From assembly GCA_047626155.1 (NCBI GenBank), contig JBLHRR010000055.1, positions 1-30,424 of the forward strand: a DNA stretch of 30,424 nucleotides, given 5' to 3'. Shown here piece after piece: positions 22,287 to 30,424 of this stretch (the stretch's first letter is position 1; each line of letters opens with the position of its first letter). The stretch is from CALGLS01 sp047626155. GTDB lineage: Bacteria > Bacteroidota > Bacteroidia > Chitinophagales > Saprospiraceae. Made by a program: the position numbers and the translations under genes. The notes below the pieces were generated by a model. That model did not search any database. It saw nothing but the letters and a program-made list of their open reading frames with translations, and was not told where the DNA came from.

Positions 22287-23264
22287 ATGAGATTTCTTTC
22301 TTTTCTTTTCTTAGTGTCTTTCTTTTGTTTTATCAGCTGTAGTCAAAATGGCAACAGTACAAAAGAGAATTCTAACAATAAAAATACAACGACAGAGGCC
22401 ACTGGATCAGCTGAAGTTAAAACAGTCAACCCAATAGCCAACGGAACAGAAGGAGTAACCGCTTCTGGCTATCGCTATAAATTTCACATCAGTACCAATG
22501 GCATTAAGCCAGAAATTGGTGATCAGGTACGCTACCACGAAATTGTTTTCAAAAATGATTCTCTGGTCAGTTCTACCTTTTACCGCTTCGAACCAACCTT
22601 GGCGATTATTCCTCCATTAACAGAAATTCCAAACCCACCTCCTCCAAATTACGAAGGCGTAATGATGATGAGCCCCGGAGACAGCTTAACGGTTTTTCAT
22701 GACCTAGATACTATCTCTGCTCCTAATCTTCCAAAGTGGTTGAAAAATAGTGATGTACTCCGATATGAAATGAAAATGGTTTCGCACCAGCCAAGGTCAG
22801 CTATTTCCGCTGGATTAGAAGCAACTAAAGCTCGTGTAAGTACAGTCGGAGACTCATTGAGAATTGCTATTGCGGATTTGAAATCGGGTAAGTTAGCTAA
22901 GCAAATGATCAAGACAGAATCAGGAGTCAGTTACATCATTCATGAAGAAGGAAAAGGAGATGCACTAGAGGCAGGTAAATACCTTCAAGTTCATTACATG
23001 GGAATGCTCCAAGAAAACGGCGTATCTTTTAACAATACATTTGGACCTGCCAAAGCATTTGCTTTCCAAGTAGGCCGAGGTCGTGTAATAAAAGGATGGG
23101 ACGAAGCTTTACTGAAGATTAAAAAGGGAGGTAAGATGACAATATTCGTCCCTTACGCTATGGGTTATGGAGAAGCGGGCCGACCAGGTAAAGAAGGCGA
23201 ACCTGCCTACATTCCCGAACGAGCTGACTTGGCTTTTTATGTGGAAATTGTTGATGTGAAATAA
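22287..23264 (+). CDS. FKBP-type peptidyl-prolyl isomerase lipoprotein
   Basis: Exported 325-residue lipoprotein. Signal MRFLSFLFLVSFFCFISC has lipobox FISC with Cys18, followed by an Asn/Ser/Thr-rich tether. Residues about 50-175 look like a degenerate FKBP-like domain (GDQVRYHEIVFKNDSLV, MMMSPGDSLTVF, LRYEMKMV) without active-site aromatics. Residues about 205-325 form a standard FKBP domain: KYLQVHYMGMLQENGVSFNN, FQVGRGRVIKGWDEAL, MTIFVPYAMGYGEAG, IPERADLAFYVEIVDV. It probably catalyses prolyl isomerisation or chaperones folding of envelope proteins. ATG at 22287. Confident for the C-terminal domain and lipoprotein nature; the N-terminal domain is an inference. Confidence 0.92.
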   Translation: MRFLSFLFLVSFFCFISCSQNGNSTKENSNNKNTTTEATGSAEVKTVNPIANGTEGVTASGYRYKFHISTNGIKPEIGDQVRYHEIVFKNDSLVSSTFYRFEPTLAIIPPLTEIPNPPPPNYEGVMMMSPGDSLTVFHDLDTISAPNLPKWLKNSDVLRYEMKMVSHQPRSAISAGLEATKARVSTVGDSLRIAIADLKSGKLAKQMIKTESGVSYIIHEEGKGDALEAGKYLQVHYMGMLQENGVSFNNTFGPAKAFAFQVGRGRVIKGWDEALLKIKKGGKMTIFVPYAMGYGEAGRPGKEGEPAYIPERADLAFYVEIVDVK

Positions 23265-23517
23265 GGTATATCCGCTATTTAGTTACCTTAAAAACCGAAG
23301 TGCTCGCGTTACAGGGGCACTGTGTAGTTGGCGGGTTGGGAATGGCTAATTAGGAGAGTAGTGGGTGCCTGCCTGCGTGCAAGAGCCATTGATTGGACGA
23401 GGGGGCTAATATCATTCAGTTGGTAATTAATTTTAGCTGTGGCCGACTGATAAAATAGCTCGTTGATGGGACATCGAAAGGTTTAATTTTTAAAAAGAAT
23501 CTTATAAAAAGTCAAAA

Positions 23518-26500
23518 TCACAACTTCACAAGCTTGAAAAGCTCACCCTCCAATTCCAAAAAGTAAATACCATTCGCTAGGCTTTCAAGATTCAATTGAA
23601 TCACCTCCTGACCCGGAGATGGTTTGTTGTAAAATTGCTTGACTAAAGTGCCAACCACATCAAAAACCCGGATCTTCAAATCCTTATCCAAATTCCTATT
23701 CAATCTAATCTGTAAATTATTCTCAAAAGGATTTGGGAAGACCGCCGTTTGAAATTCACTCCTTTCTGATTCAGAAAGACCCGTTAAGCAGTCTGTACTA
23801 AAGTAGTCCATATCCGAATAGCTACTCAGACCATTGTTGCAAATCGTTCTAACCTGAAATTCGTAATCGAAACAAGGCTCCAAATGATTTAATTGACTAA
23901 AATCATTTTGATTGGTATTCACAATCCACTCCTCAAGTGGTATTCTATATCTAAGTTGATAAGATGCGGCATCGGAAACAGAACTCCAGTTAATAACAAC
24001 ACTAGAATCTGAAATCGTTGTTGCTGTTATTCCAACAGGACTATTACAAGTTGCTGAAATGTCAGTCACCAGACTAATACAGTAGTCCTCAATTTCACCA
24101 AAAAAGGCGGTAGACTCGCAGGCCGTAGTAGGAGGAGAATAGTCCTTCATGATAATTCGTAAGCGAGTGGCACCCTCTAAAGCATAAGATGGAATCTGGA
24201 AACTTCCGGTTATAGATGGATTAGAAGTAGCTACTGCTGTCTGGAATATTTTTTCAGAAAGATCGCTAAAAGTTCCATCCTGATTGAAATCAATCCAAAT
24301 GGTATAAATTTCGGCGTAAGCTGTACCTGCGAAACCCGGGTTGATTTCGAAAGTATAACTATGGTCTTTTAGTAGAGTTGTAGAATTACTGTTGGTGAAA
24401 TTAGTATAACCTTCTCCAACTGATTCGTTTTCGTTGCCATTCAATGTAAACTTGGCGATCCATTCAAAGTTGGAACTGGCTCCTTCTGGGATACAATAAT
24501 CCAAATCTAGACAAGGGCCGCAGCCAAGTGTTGTAAAAGATTGAATGGGGGAGAAGTCACTATTTTCTCCATCACAATTCGACCGAATTTTGAACTCATA
24601 AGTAGTACAAGTTTTCAAATCTTCAAGATGAATAAGGTGAAAAGCCGTGGATGATTCATTCCATGTCAAGGCATTCTCTTCCCGATAAAATATGTCGAAA
24701 GTTTGATTGGAGTAGTTGTTTAGCCAGCTGATATTCGTATGATTCTCACCAGGGATACCGCTGACTCCTTGGGGAGGAATACAAGCAGTATTCTCAACAA
24801 TCGTAACACAATAATCCTCCACTTCACCTATATTTGTAGATTCTCCACAAGGATCACCTAGCTCGGTTCGACCTGCTATTCTCATTCTAGTTGTGCCAGG
24901 AATTGCTGTCGCGGGGATATGAAGATCAATCAAACAAGTGGTTGTAGGATTAAGACTTTCTAGCAAAATTTCCGAATTGTCAAATTGACCATCCTGATTG
25001 AGGTCTATCCATATTTGGAAATACAAAGGATACTCAAGGAAATCAAAGTCAGTATGTAAGATCAAATCATAGGAAAATCCAGGAATCAACATTGCGGAAT
25101 TACCAGTAAAGTCACTATAACCATTGGTCCCTGATCCGGAGCTGTTTTCTAAATCATTTAGTTGGACATAGCTAATCCAGGTAAGCGGATCAGTCGAAAT
25201 GGAAACGGGACAATAGTTGTATTCAAGACAATTATCACAAGCACTGGTTTGCCAGAAAAAGGATTCAGAGAAAGGCGTAACTGTATTGTTACAATTTGCC
25301 TGTATCTGGATTTCATAGTTACTACAGGACATTAAGTTGTTATAAGTTATTTGGGGTGAAGGAACGCTTTGCGTAAGCCAGCTTAAGGCTCCTTCAAGTC
25401 GATATCTGACATTATAACTAGGAATAGCGGTTGAGCCTTCCCAGGAGATGATGGCAGTATTGTTACTTGTTAATTCTACTTCAATCGCACTTGGTGGTTC
25501 ACAACATCCGGCAGTTTGAAAACTTTGAACATTAGTGAAACCGCTTTCTACGTTATTGCAAAATGATTTCAATTGATATTCGTAAGTAGTACAATCGTTT
25601 AATCCTGTTAGGGTAATAGGGGTCGAAACGTTATTTATAATGTTCCAGCTTGGGGCATTATCTGTCTTGTAACGCAGGTTTACGGAATTGACATTACTTG
25701 CACTTAGCCAGGAGACTGTTGCAAAGGTTTCTGTTATTCCATTTGCTGAAATCTGAACAGGAGCAAAACAATCTGTAAAGGCACAGGCGTTCATTAATAG
25801 GTCTAGAGACGACTTTAAATTGAGCCGTCCTTCGCTAACTGTAATATCTTCAAGTGCACTAATAGGGGTAGTGCCATTCATTAGGTAATGCTTAATAATC
25901 TGTGCAGTGGCAGATGGATTGTGTTTTGCATACCAGCTTATATCAGGACAAGGAGCAGAATATAACAATGCAATTGCACCGGCGACAGAAGGGGAAGCAG
26001 CTGAAGTCCCAGTAAAATGGCCATAAGAATTGTTCTTTTTAATAGTCCAGATTTCAGTACCATAGGCCCCCATATCTATGGAATTGGCGCCATAAGCAGC
26101 GGAAGCATTTTTTTCATTATTCTGATCGATATTGGTTACACTCAGTAAAAAATCACTACTACAGGCTGTTGGTAAATCTCCAAGTTGATCAACATTATAA
26201 TGACCATTAGCAGTCGCAGCACTATTTAGAATTCCAACCATTCCGAGCGAATCATAAAAAGCACACCATAGAGGTGCTTCCTCAGGCTGACCGAAATCTA
26301 TACCCCAGGAGCTATTGGTCGCAACCACAAAAGCGCCTTCAGTTCCATCTGTATCATTATACATTTTGCGAAAAGCGAAAGGGTAGGCATAAGCGGCTAG
26401 TGTTTGATCCATAGTAGCTCCACGAACAACAGTCATTATTTTAACATCCCAATTGATTCCAGTAACACCTACACCATTGTTTCCACGTGCACCCATGACA

Positions 26501-27177
26501 CCCGCAACTGCCGTACCGTGCCAGCCAGCATTCGGACCACTTTCTAGGTCATCATTTAAGGAACCAACATTCCAGCCTCGGTAGTCATCTATATAACCGT
26601 TCTCATCATCGTCAATATTATTATTTGGAATCTCTGAATGATTGAACCATAAGTTACCCTGAAGATCTGGATGACTAATATCTAAACCTTCGTCTACCAT
26701 ACAAATGACGATGGTGTCACCGGATTCAGTCAATCCTCCTGTAGTGGTATCCCAGGCTAAATCTGCATCAAAATCCGCATTTGTGGTGCCTCCGGAATTT
26801 CCGAGATTGATATATTGCCATTGAGTACTGAACTGTGGGTCGTCCGGGACAAGCCGATCAGAAACGAAGTGGTTAAACTGTGCAAGGTCTACAGAACGTA
26901 GACGCCGAATAGATTCTAGGAACTCATATTCGTTTTCTATAGCAGCATCCGTCTGAATCAACCAAACGGTAAACGGAGCTGTGCAAACTTTAGTGGTTTG
27001 GATTGAAGAAGCCGAAAAAGTTCTTATATCAGCCAAAACATTATCAATAGCGACTTCGGGCATTGGTTTGACAAGAAAAGCTCCGGGAACATGTGTTAAT
27101 TCTTGGGCATTTCCGATTAATGAAAATAGAAAAGTGAAGAAGCAAATTGATATGTAAGAGGGTATGTTTCTTTGCAT
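23518..27177 (-). CDS. Secreted S8 (subtilisin-like) peptidase with FN3, GEVED and T9SS domains
   Basis: Large secreted serine peptidase, 1219 residues. A signal peptide (ISICFFTFLFSLIGNAQ) is followed by a propeptide-like region to about 110 and an S8 catalytic domain with the full triad: Asp162 (VICMVDEGLDISHPDL), His220 (GWHGTAVAGVMGARGNNG), Ser392 (GHFTGTSAASPSVAGAIALL), plus oxyanion Asn288 (TNSSWG). Downstream modules alternate: fibronectin III from about 467 and 556, GEVED ending at about 787 (GEVEDYC), fibronectin III, GEVED ending at about 1030 (GEIEDYC), fibronectin III, then a T9SS type A sorting domain from about 1143 (VFPNPFENNLQIRL to the terminal LFKLVKL). Expected to cross the outer membrane through the type IX system and be released or anchored; likely degrades environmental protein. 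Divergent from the haloperoxidase-like T9SS gene. ATG at 27177. Confidence 0.95.
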   Translation of the reverse strand: MQRNIPSYISICFFTFLFSLIGNAQELTHVPGAFLVKPMPEVAIDNVLADIRTFSASSIQTTKVCTAPFTVWLIQTDAAIENEYEFLESIRRLRSVDLAQFNHFVSDRLVPDDPQFSTQWQYINLGNSGGTTNADFDADLAWDTTTGGLTESGDTIVICMVDEGLDISHPDLQGNLWFNHSEIPNNNIDDDENGYIDDYRGWNVGSLNDDLESGPNAGWHGTAVAGVMGARGNNGVGVTGINWDVKIMTVVRGATMDQTLAAYAYPFAFRKMYNDTDGTEGAFVVATNSSWGIDFGQPEEAPLWCAFYDSLGMVGILNSAATANGHYNVDQLGDLPTACSSDFLLSVTNIDQNNEKNASAAYGANSIDMGAYGTEIWTIKKNNSYGHFTGTSAASPSVAGAIALLYSAPCPDISWYAKHNPSATAQIIKHYLMNGTTPISALEDITVSEGRLNLKSSLDLLMNACAFTDCFAPVQISANGITETFATVSWLSASNVNSVNLRYKTDNAPSWNIINNVSTPITLTGLNDCTTYEYQLKSFCNNVESGFTNVQSFQTAGCCEPPSAIEVELTSNNTAIISWEGSTAIPSYNVRYRLEGALSWLTQSVPSPQITYNNLMSCSNYEIQIQANCNNTVTPFSESFFWQTSACDNCLEYNYCPVSISTDPLTWISYVQLNDLENSSGSGTNGYSDFTGNSAMLIPGFSYDLILHTDFDFLEYPLYFQIWIDLNQDGQFDNSEILLESLNPTTTCLIDLHIPATAIPGTTRMRIAGRTELGDPCGESTNIGEVEDYCVTIVENTACIPPQGVSGIPGENHTNISWLNNYSNQTFDIFYREENALTWNESSTAFHLIHLEDLKTCTTYEFKIRSNCDGENSDFSPIQSFTTLGCGPCLDLDYCIPEGASSNFEWIAKFTLNGNENESVGEGYTNFTNSNSTTLLKDHSYTFEINPGFAGTAYAEIYTIWIDFNQDGTFSDLSEKIFQTAVATSNPSITGSFQIPSYALEGATRLRIIMKDYSPPTTACESTAFFGEIEDYCISLVTDISATCNSPVGITATTISDSSVVINWSSVSDAASYQLRYRIPLEEWIVNTNQNDFSQLNHLEPCFDYEFQVRTICNNGLSSYSDMDYFSTDCLTGLSESERSEFQTAVFPNPFENNLQIRLNRNLDKDLKIRVFDVVGTLVKQFYNKPSPGQEVIQLNLESLANGIYFLELEGELFKLVKL

Positions 27178-27454
27178 TTAACAACTCTAATGCTATATAG
27201 ATACGTATTATTGTTTGATTGTCTTTCGTCCTTAAATAAACTATCTCAACAATAATATAAAACTACGTACAATTACCAATCCCGTTTAGCAGTAAGATGA
27301 CAAACTTGCGCTTAGAGCGCAAAAAATGCAAGCTAGTAGCTATAGAGACGGTTTTCAGATGGAGCTTTAAAAAAAAGCCAGTAGTGAAGAAAAAAAGCTA
27401 GCACAATATTGGTACTTTTGCTTTCCATGTAACTTATTAAATCAAAATAATCAT
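27178..27454. promoter_or_regulatory. divergent promoter region between two T9SS cargo genes
   Basis: This 277-bp spacer contains a 7-bp perfect palindrome TTGCGCT-TAG-AGCGCAA (27306-27322), nested within CTTGC/GCAAG, roughly mid-way between the two starts, and a TAnnTTTG element for the rightward gene (27413-27420). A shared regulator could act at the palindrome; that is inference. Confidence 0.4.
27413..27420 (+). promoter_or_regulatory. TAnnTTTG -7 element for the haloperoxidase-like gene
   Basis: TACTTTTG fully matches the Bacteroidota -7 consensus, 34 bases before the ATG at 27455, giving a short leader. No -33 TTG is apparent at the normal spacing. Confidence 0.5.
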
Positions 27455-30379
27455 ATGAAACATAGAGTATTACAACTTATCCTTTTTTGTCTTTTCAGTT
27501 TTTCCCAAATTCAGGCACAGGAATCAGTGGCCAGATTATGGAATGAAGTCATGCTGGAAGGCATTCGAAACGATTTTGCACGGCCGACAGTACACGCCCG
27601 TAACCTCTGGCATTCTTCCGTTCTAATGTACGATGCCTGGGCTGTTTTTGATACCATTGCTGAACCATATTTCTTAGGTCAAACAGTAGGGAACTTCACT
27701 TGTAATTTCGCGGGAATACCAGAACCTGATAACATCGATATTGCTCGAACAGAAGCCATAAGCTACGCTATGTTTCGATTGATTGAACATCGTTTTCAAA
27801 ATGCCCCTGGATATAATACTATACTTGGGCTTGCAGGAAACCTTATGTTCAATTTAGGTTATAACCCTTATTATCAGGAAACCATTTACCAAGGAGGTGA
27901 CTATAAAGCACTTGGAAATTACATGGCGGAATGCATCATCAGTTTTGGTTTGAGTGATGGTGCTAATGAGCTAAATGGATATGAAAATCAAAGTTACCAA
28001 CCTGTAAATCCACCATTAGTTACTCAATTTAGTGGTAATCCAGACTTGGTCGATCCTAATCGCTGGCAACCACTGACTCTTGAGGTATTTATTGATCAAT
28101 CTGGAAATGAAATACCGGGGAATACCCCTCCATTTCTAAGTCCTGAATGGGGACAGGTGATTCCTTTTGCTTTAAAAGAAGAAGATAAAACAATATACCT
28201 ACGTGATGGGGAGGATTTTGATTACAATGTTTATCATGATCCAGGGGCTCCTCCATATTTGGACACAGCAGCTGTCGGTGGCTTATCAGAAGAATATAAA
28301 TGGGGTTTTGCCCTCGTTTCTATTTGGTCTTCTCACCTCGACCCAGATGATACTACTATGATTGATATTTCACCTGCTGGAATTGGAAACGTTCAAGATT
28401 ACCCAACTACCATTGAAGGACTTAGAGATTTCTACAACCTCTTCGATGGAGGAGATCCGGGAGAAGGGCATGACCTGAATCCAATTTCTCAATTGCCTTA
28501 CCAGTCTCAAATGGTTAAACGTTCAGACTATGGCCGAGTATTAGCTGAATTTTGGGCAGATGGTCCTAGTTCAGAAACACCTCCGGGGCATTGGTATACC
28601 CTCATGAATTATGTAACTGACAACATGTCTATTAAGCGTTTCAATGGTCAAGGCCCAGCTTTAACAGACTTGGAATACGATGTCAAAGGATATTTTATGT
28701 TGGGTGGTGCCATGCACGATGTGGCGATTACGACTTGGGGCATAAAGGGATGGTACGATTATCTGCGCCCAATATCTGCGCTAAGATATATGGCTGATAA
28801 AGGACAATCTTCAGATGTAAGCCTCCCTTCTTATGATCCTGCAGGTATTCTCTTGTACCCAGGTTATATTGAGCTGGTTATGACTGGTGATACGCTGGCT
28901 GGAGCTAACGATGAAAATGTGGGTAAAATAAAATTCTATTCTTGGAAAGGACCGGACTATATAACAGACCCTGATACAGATGTTGCTCATGTAGGTTGGA
29001 TTTTGGGTGAAGACTGGTGGCCTTATCAAAGACCATCTTTTGTTACACCTAATTTTGCAGGCTACCTCTCGGGGCATTCTACTTTCTCAAGAGCCGCAGC
29101 AAATGTCTTGACGTCTTTGACCGGTGATCCTTACTTCCCAGGAGGGATGGGTGAATTTGTAGCTGAGGCGGATAACTTCTTGGTTTTTGAAACAGGACCA
29201 ACAGAAGAAATTACCTTACAATGGGCCACCTATCAGGATGCAGCGGATCAATGCAGTTTGTCTCGGATTTGGGGAGGAATTCATCCTCCTTGCGATGACA
29301 TCCCTGGACGTTTGATTGGTAACGAAATTAGTATTGATGTTTACGATTTAGCTAAAACCTACTTCTATAAAGATGAAGATGTAGATGGATATTTTAGCTT
29401 TGAAGATTGTGATGATTTAGACAATACCATTTACCCAGGTGCTCCCGAATTATGTGACGGCAAAGACAATGATTGTAATAACGAAACGGACGAAGGCTTG
29501 GATATTTTTACCTATTACGTTGATGCAGATAACGATGGGTTTGGAGATGCTACAATTTCAAAAGATACCTGCCAGGCTACACCAATCACGGGGTATGTAG
29601 CCAATCTGTTAGATTGTAACGATAACGATGCAACTATAAACCCTGACGCTATTGAAATATGTGATGGGATTGATAATAATTGTAGTGGCATGGTTGACGA
29701 TAATTTGGATGTATTCACTTACTATATCGATGCCGATAATGATGGATATGGAGATGCAGCCGTTTCAAAAGATACTTGCCAAGCAACGCCAATAGCCGGC
29801 TATGTAGCCAATTTGTTGGATTGTAATGACAATGATGCAGGCATAAGTCCTGATGCCACAGAGATTTGTGATGGTATAGACAACAATTGCAGTGGCTTCG
29901 TTGATGATAATTTAGAGGTATTTACCTACTTTCTAGATGCCGATAATGATGGCTACGGCGATCCGATGATGTCTAAAGATACTTGCCAGAACACGCCGAT
30001 CAATGGCTACGTTGCGGACGATAGTGATTGTGATGATTCTAATCCAGAAATCAACCCTGATGCCATAGATATTGTGAATAACGGCATTGACGAAGACTGT
30101 GATGGTGTAGACTTCACCTCTGCCGTTCATGACTTAACAGCGACTGAGGTCAAAGTATTTCCAAATCCAGTAACAACATTATTACAAATCCAAACAGAGG
30201 CATTTGAAAATTGCGAATGGACTGCATTTGATGCAACTGGCCGAGCAATTACTAAAGGGAAGTTACAATTTACAGGAGGTAAGGCAAACCTTGATTTTTC
30301 AGAAATGGAGAAAGGAATATATATCCTACTCTTGGAAGGTGAAGAAGGACGATTCGTAAGCAGAATTGTCAAATTTTAG
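27455..30379 (+). CDS. Secreted vanadium-haloperoxidase-like PAP2 protein with MopE metal-binding repeats and T9SS domain
   Basis: Secreted 974-residue protein. Signal peptide VLQLILFCLFSFSQIQA is followed by a long vanadium-dependent haloperoxidase/PAP2-like domain (about 25-630). The vanadate-binding signature is complete: K431-x6-R438-P439 (KGWYDYLRP), S539-G540-H541 (AGYLSGHSTFS), and S603-R604-x5-H610-x3-D614 (SRIWGGIHPPCDD). These enzymes oxidise halides with H2O2. Phe534, seven residues before His541, matches the Phe of fungal vanadium chloroperoxidase rather than the His of algal bromoperoxidases. Residues about 638-890 carry MopE-type putative metal-binding repeats (DADNDGYGD, DCNDND, EICDGIDNNCSG) in 69-residue units, then a T9SS sorting domain from about 896 (VKVFPNPVTTLLQI to RFVSRIVKF). 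ATG at 27455. Catalytic competence and halide are inferred; a phosphatase or inactive homologue is possible. Confidence 0.93.
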   Translation: MKHRVLQLILFCLFSFSQIQAQESVARLWNEVMLEGIRNDFARPTVHARNLWHSSVLMYDAWAVFDTIAEPYFLGQTVGNFTCNFAGIPEPDNIDIARTEAISYAMFRLIEHRFQNAPGYNTILGLAGNLMFNLGYNPYYQETIYQGGDYKALGNYMAECIISFGLSDGANELNGYENQSYQPVNPPLVTQFSGNPDLVDPNRWQPLTLEVFIDQSGNEIPGNTPPFLSPEWGQVIPFALKEEDKTIYLRDGEDFDYNVYHDPGAPPYLDTAAVGGLSEEYKWGFALVSIWSSHLDPDDTTMIDISPAGIGNVQDYPTTIEGLRDFYNLFDGGDPGEGHDLNPISQLPYQSQMVKRSDYGRVLAEFWADGPSSETPPGHWYTLMNYVTDNMSIKRFNGQGPALTDLEYDVKGYFMLGGAMHDVAITTWGIKGWYDYLRPISALRYMADKGQSSDVSLPSYDPAGILLYPGYIELVMTGDTLAGANDENVGKIKFYSWKGPDYITDPDTDVAHVGWILGEDWWPYQRPSFVTPNFAGYLSGHSTFSRAAANVLTSLTGDPYFPGGMGEFVAEADNFLVFETGPTEEITLQWATYQDAADQCSLSRIWGGIHPPCDDIPGRLIGNEISIDVYDLAKTYFYKDEDVDGYFSFEDCDDLDNTIYPGAPELCDGKDNDCNNETDEGLDIFTYYVDADNDGFGDATISKDTCQATPITGYVANLLDCNDNDATINPDAIEICDGIDNNCSGMVDDNLDVFTYYIDADNDGYGDAAVSKDTCQATPIAGYVANLLDCNDNDAGISPDATEICDGIDNNCSGFVDDNLEVFTYFLDADNDGYGDPMMSKDTCQNTPINGYVADDSDCDDSNPEINPDAIDIVNNGIDEDCDGVDFTSAVHDLTATEVKVFPNPVTTLLQIQTEAFENCEWTAFDATGRAITKGKLQFTGGKANLDFSEMEKGIYILLLEGEEGRFVSRIVKF
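29501..30121 (+). repeat. three 207-bp in-gene tandem repeats (MopE-type units)
   Basis: Units begin at 29501, 29708 and 29915, exactly 207 bases (69 codons) apart, each coding [DE][IV]FTY, DADNDG[FY]GD, SKDTC, a GYVA stretch, a D-rich DC[ND]D segment and, in the first two, EICDGIDNNCSG. A shorter leading half-unit (DEDVDGYFSFEDCDD) precedes them from about 29369. Nucleotide similarity between units is high, indicating recent duplication or gene conversion. Confidence 0.85.
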
Positions 30380-30424
30380 ACATAAAAATATACGCCGTCC
30401 TTTTACGACTATTAACTCCACAGT

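Noticed and set aside
23265..23517. GC-rich stretch after the FKBP gene as a gene or RNA
   Set aside because: No continuous frame, start codon or recognisable RNA fold; only a short resemblance (CGCGTTACAGGGG) to the GC-rich insert in the MG2 gene.

Overview
The window looks like a chromosomal piece of a Bacteroidota bacterium, most likely in or near Saprospiria (Lewinella/Saprospira-type). This rests on base composition and gene content: AT-rich spacers, two large secreted proteins ending in type IX secretion (T9SS) sorting domains, GEVED and MopE-type metal-binding modules, an MG2/carboxypeptidase-regulatory surface protein, DUF1343, DUF3995 and DUF6090 families, a DnaQ/UvrC-N fusion, Bacteroidota-style TAnnTTTG promoter elements and almost no Shine-Dalgarno sequences. 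There are no rRNA or tRNA genes, no CRISPR array, no phage module and no transposase gene that I can see.

Layout. 1-2.9 kb: a DEDDh exonuclease/GIY-YIG fusion (-) and a DUF1343 exo-muramidase-like protein (+). 2.9-4.2 kb: a possible phytanoyl-CoA dioxygenase relic, a DUF3995 membrane protein and about 400 bp of mixed-orientation GC-rich repeats. 4.2-6.5 kb: an MG2-domain surface protein whose 3' end is broken up by GC-rich sequence and coding scraps. 6.5-11.3 kb: rarA, a trans-sulfuration PLP enzyme flanked by inverted copies of a 40-bp repeat, and a DEAD-box RNA helicase with a GGDR-repeat tail and hairpin-rich leader, all on the minus strand. 11.9-13.7 kb: a front-end fatty-acid desaturase divergent from the helicase (a plausible cold-response pair), a strong terminator, and a frameshifted DUF6090 pseudogene. 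13.7-18.2 kb: a SWIM zinc-finger protein and a stand-alone LuxE-like acyl-protein synthetase, then a small lipoprotein and a tail-anchored small protein; the last three sit between two inverted copies of a palindromic element. 18.2-23.3 kb: ABC exporter, ndk, DHH phosphoesterase, FKBP-type lipoprotein. 23.5-30.4 kb: a 1219-residue S8 peptidase with fibronectin-III and GEVED modules, divergent from a 974-residue vanadium-haloperoxidase-like protein with MopE repeats; both carry a signal peptide and a T9SS sorting domain.

The genes do not form one pathway. Most are monocistronic housekeeping or envelope genes separated by 200-600 bp spacers rich in hairpins and small dispersed repeats. The most unusual material is (a) the palindromic element pair bracketing the LuxE module, with a possible compensatory change in its stem, (b) the haloperoxidase-MopE-T9SS architecture, (c) the repeat-filled spacers and decaying genes. 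I found no convincing complete new defence or biosynthetic system.
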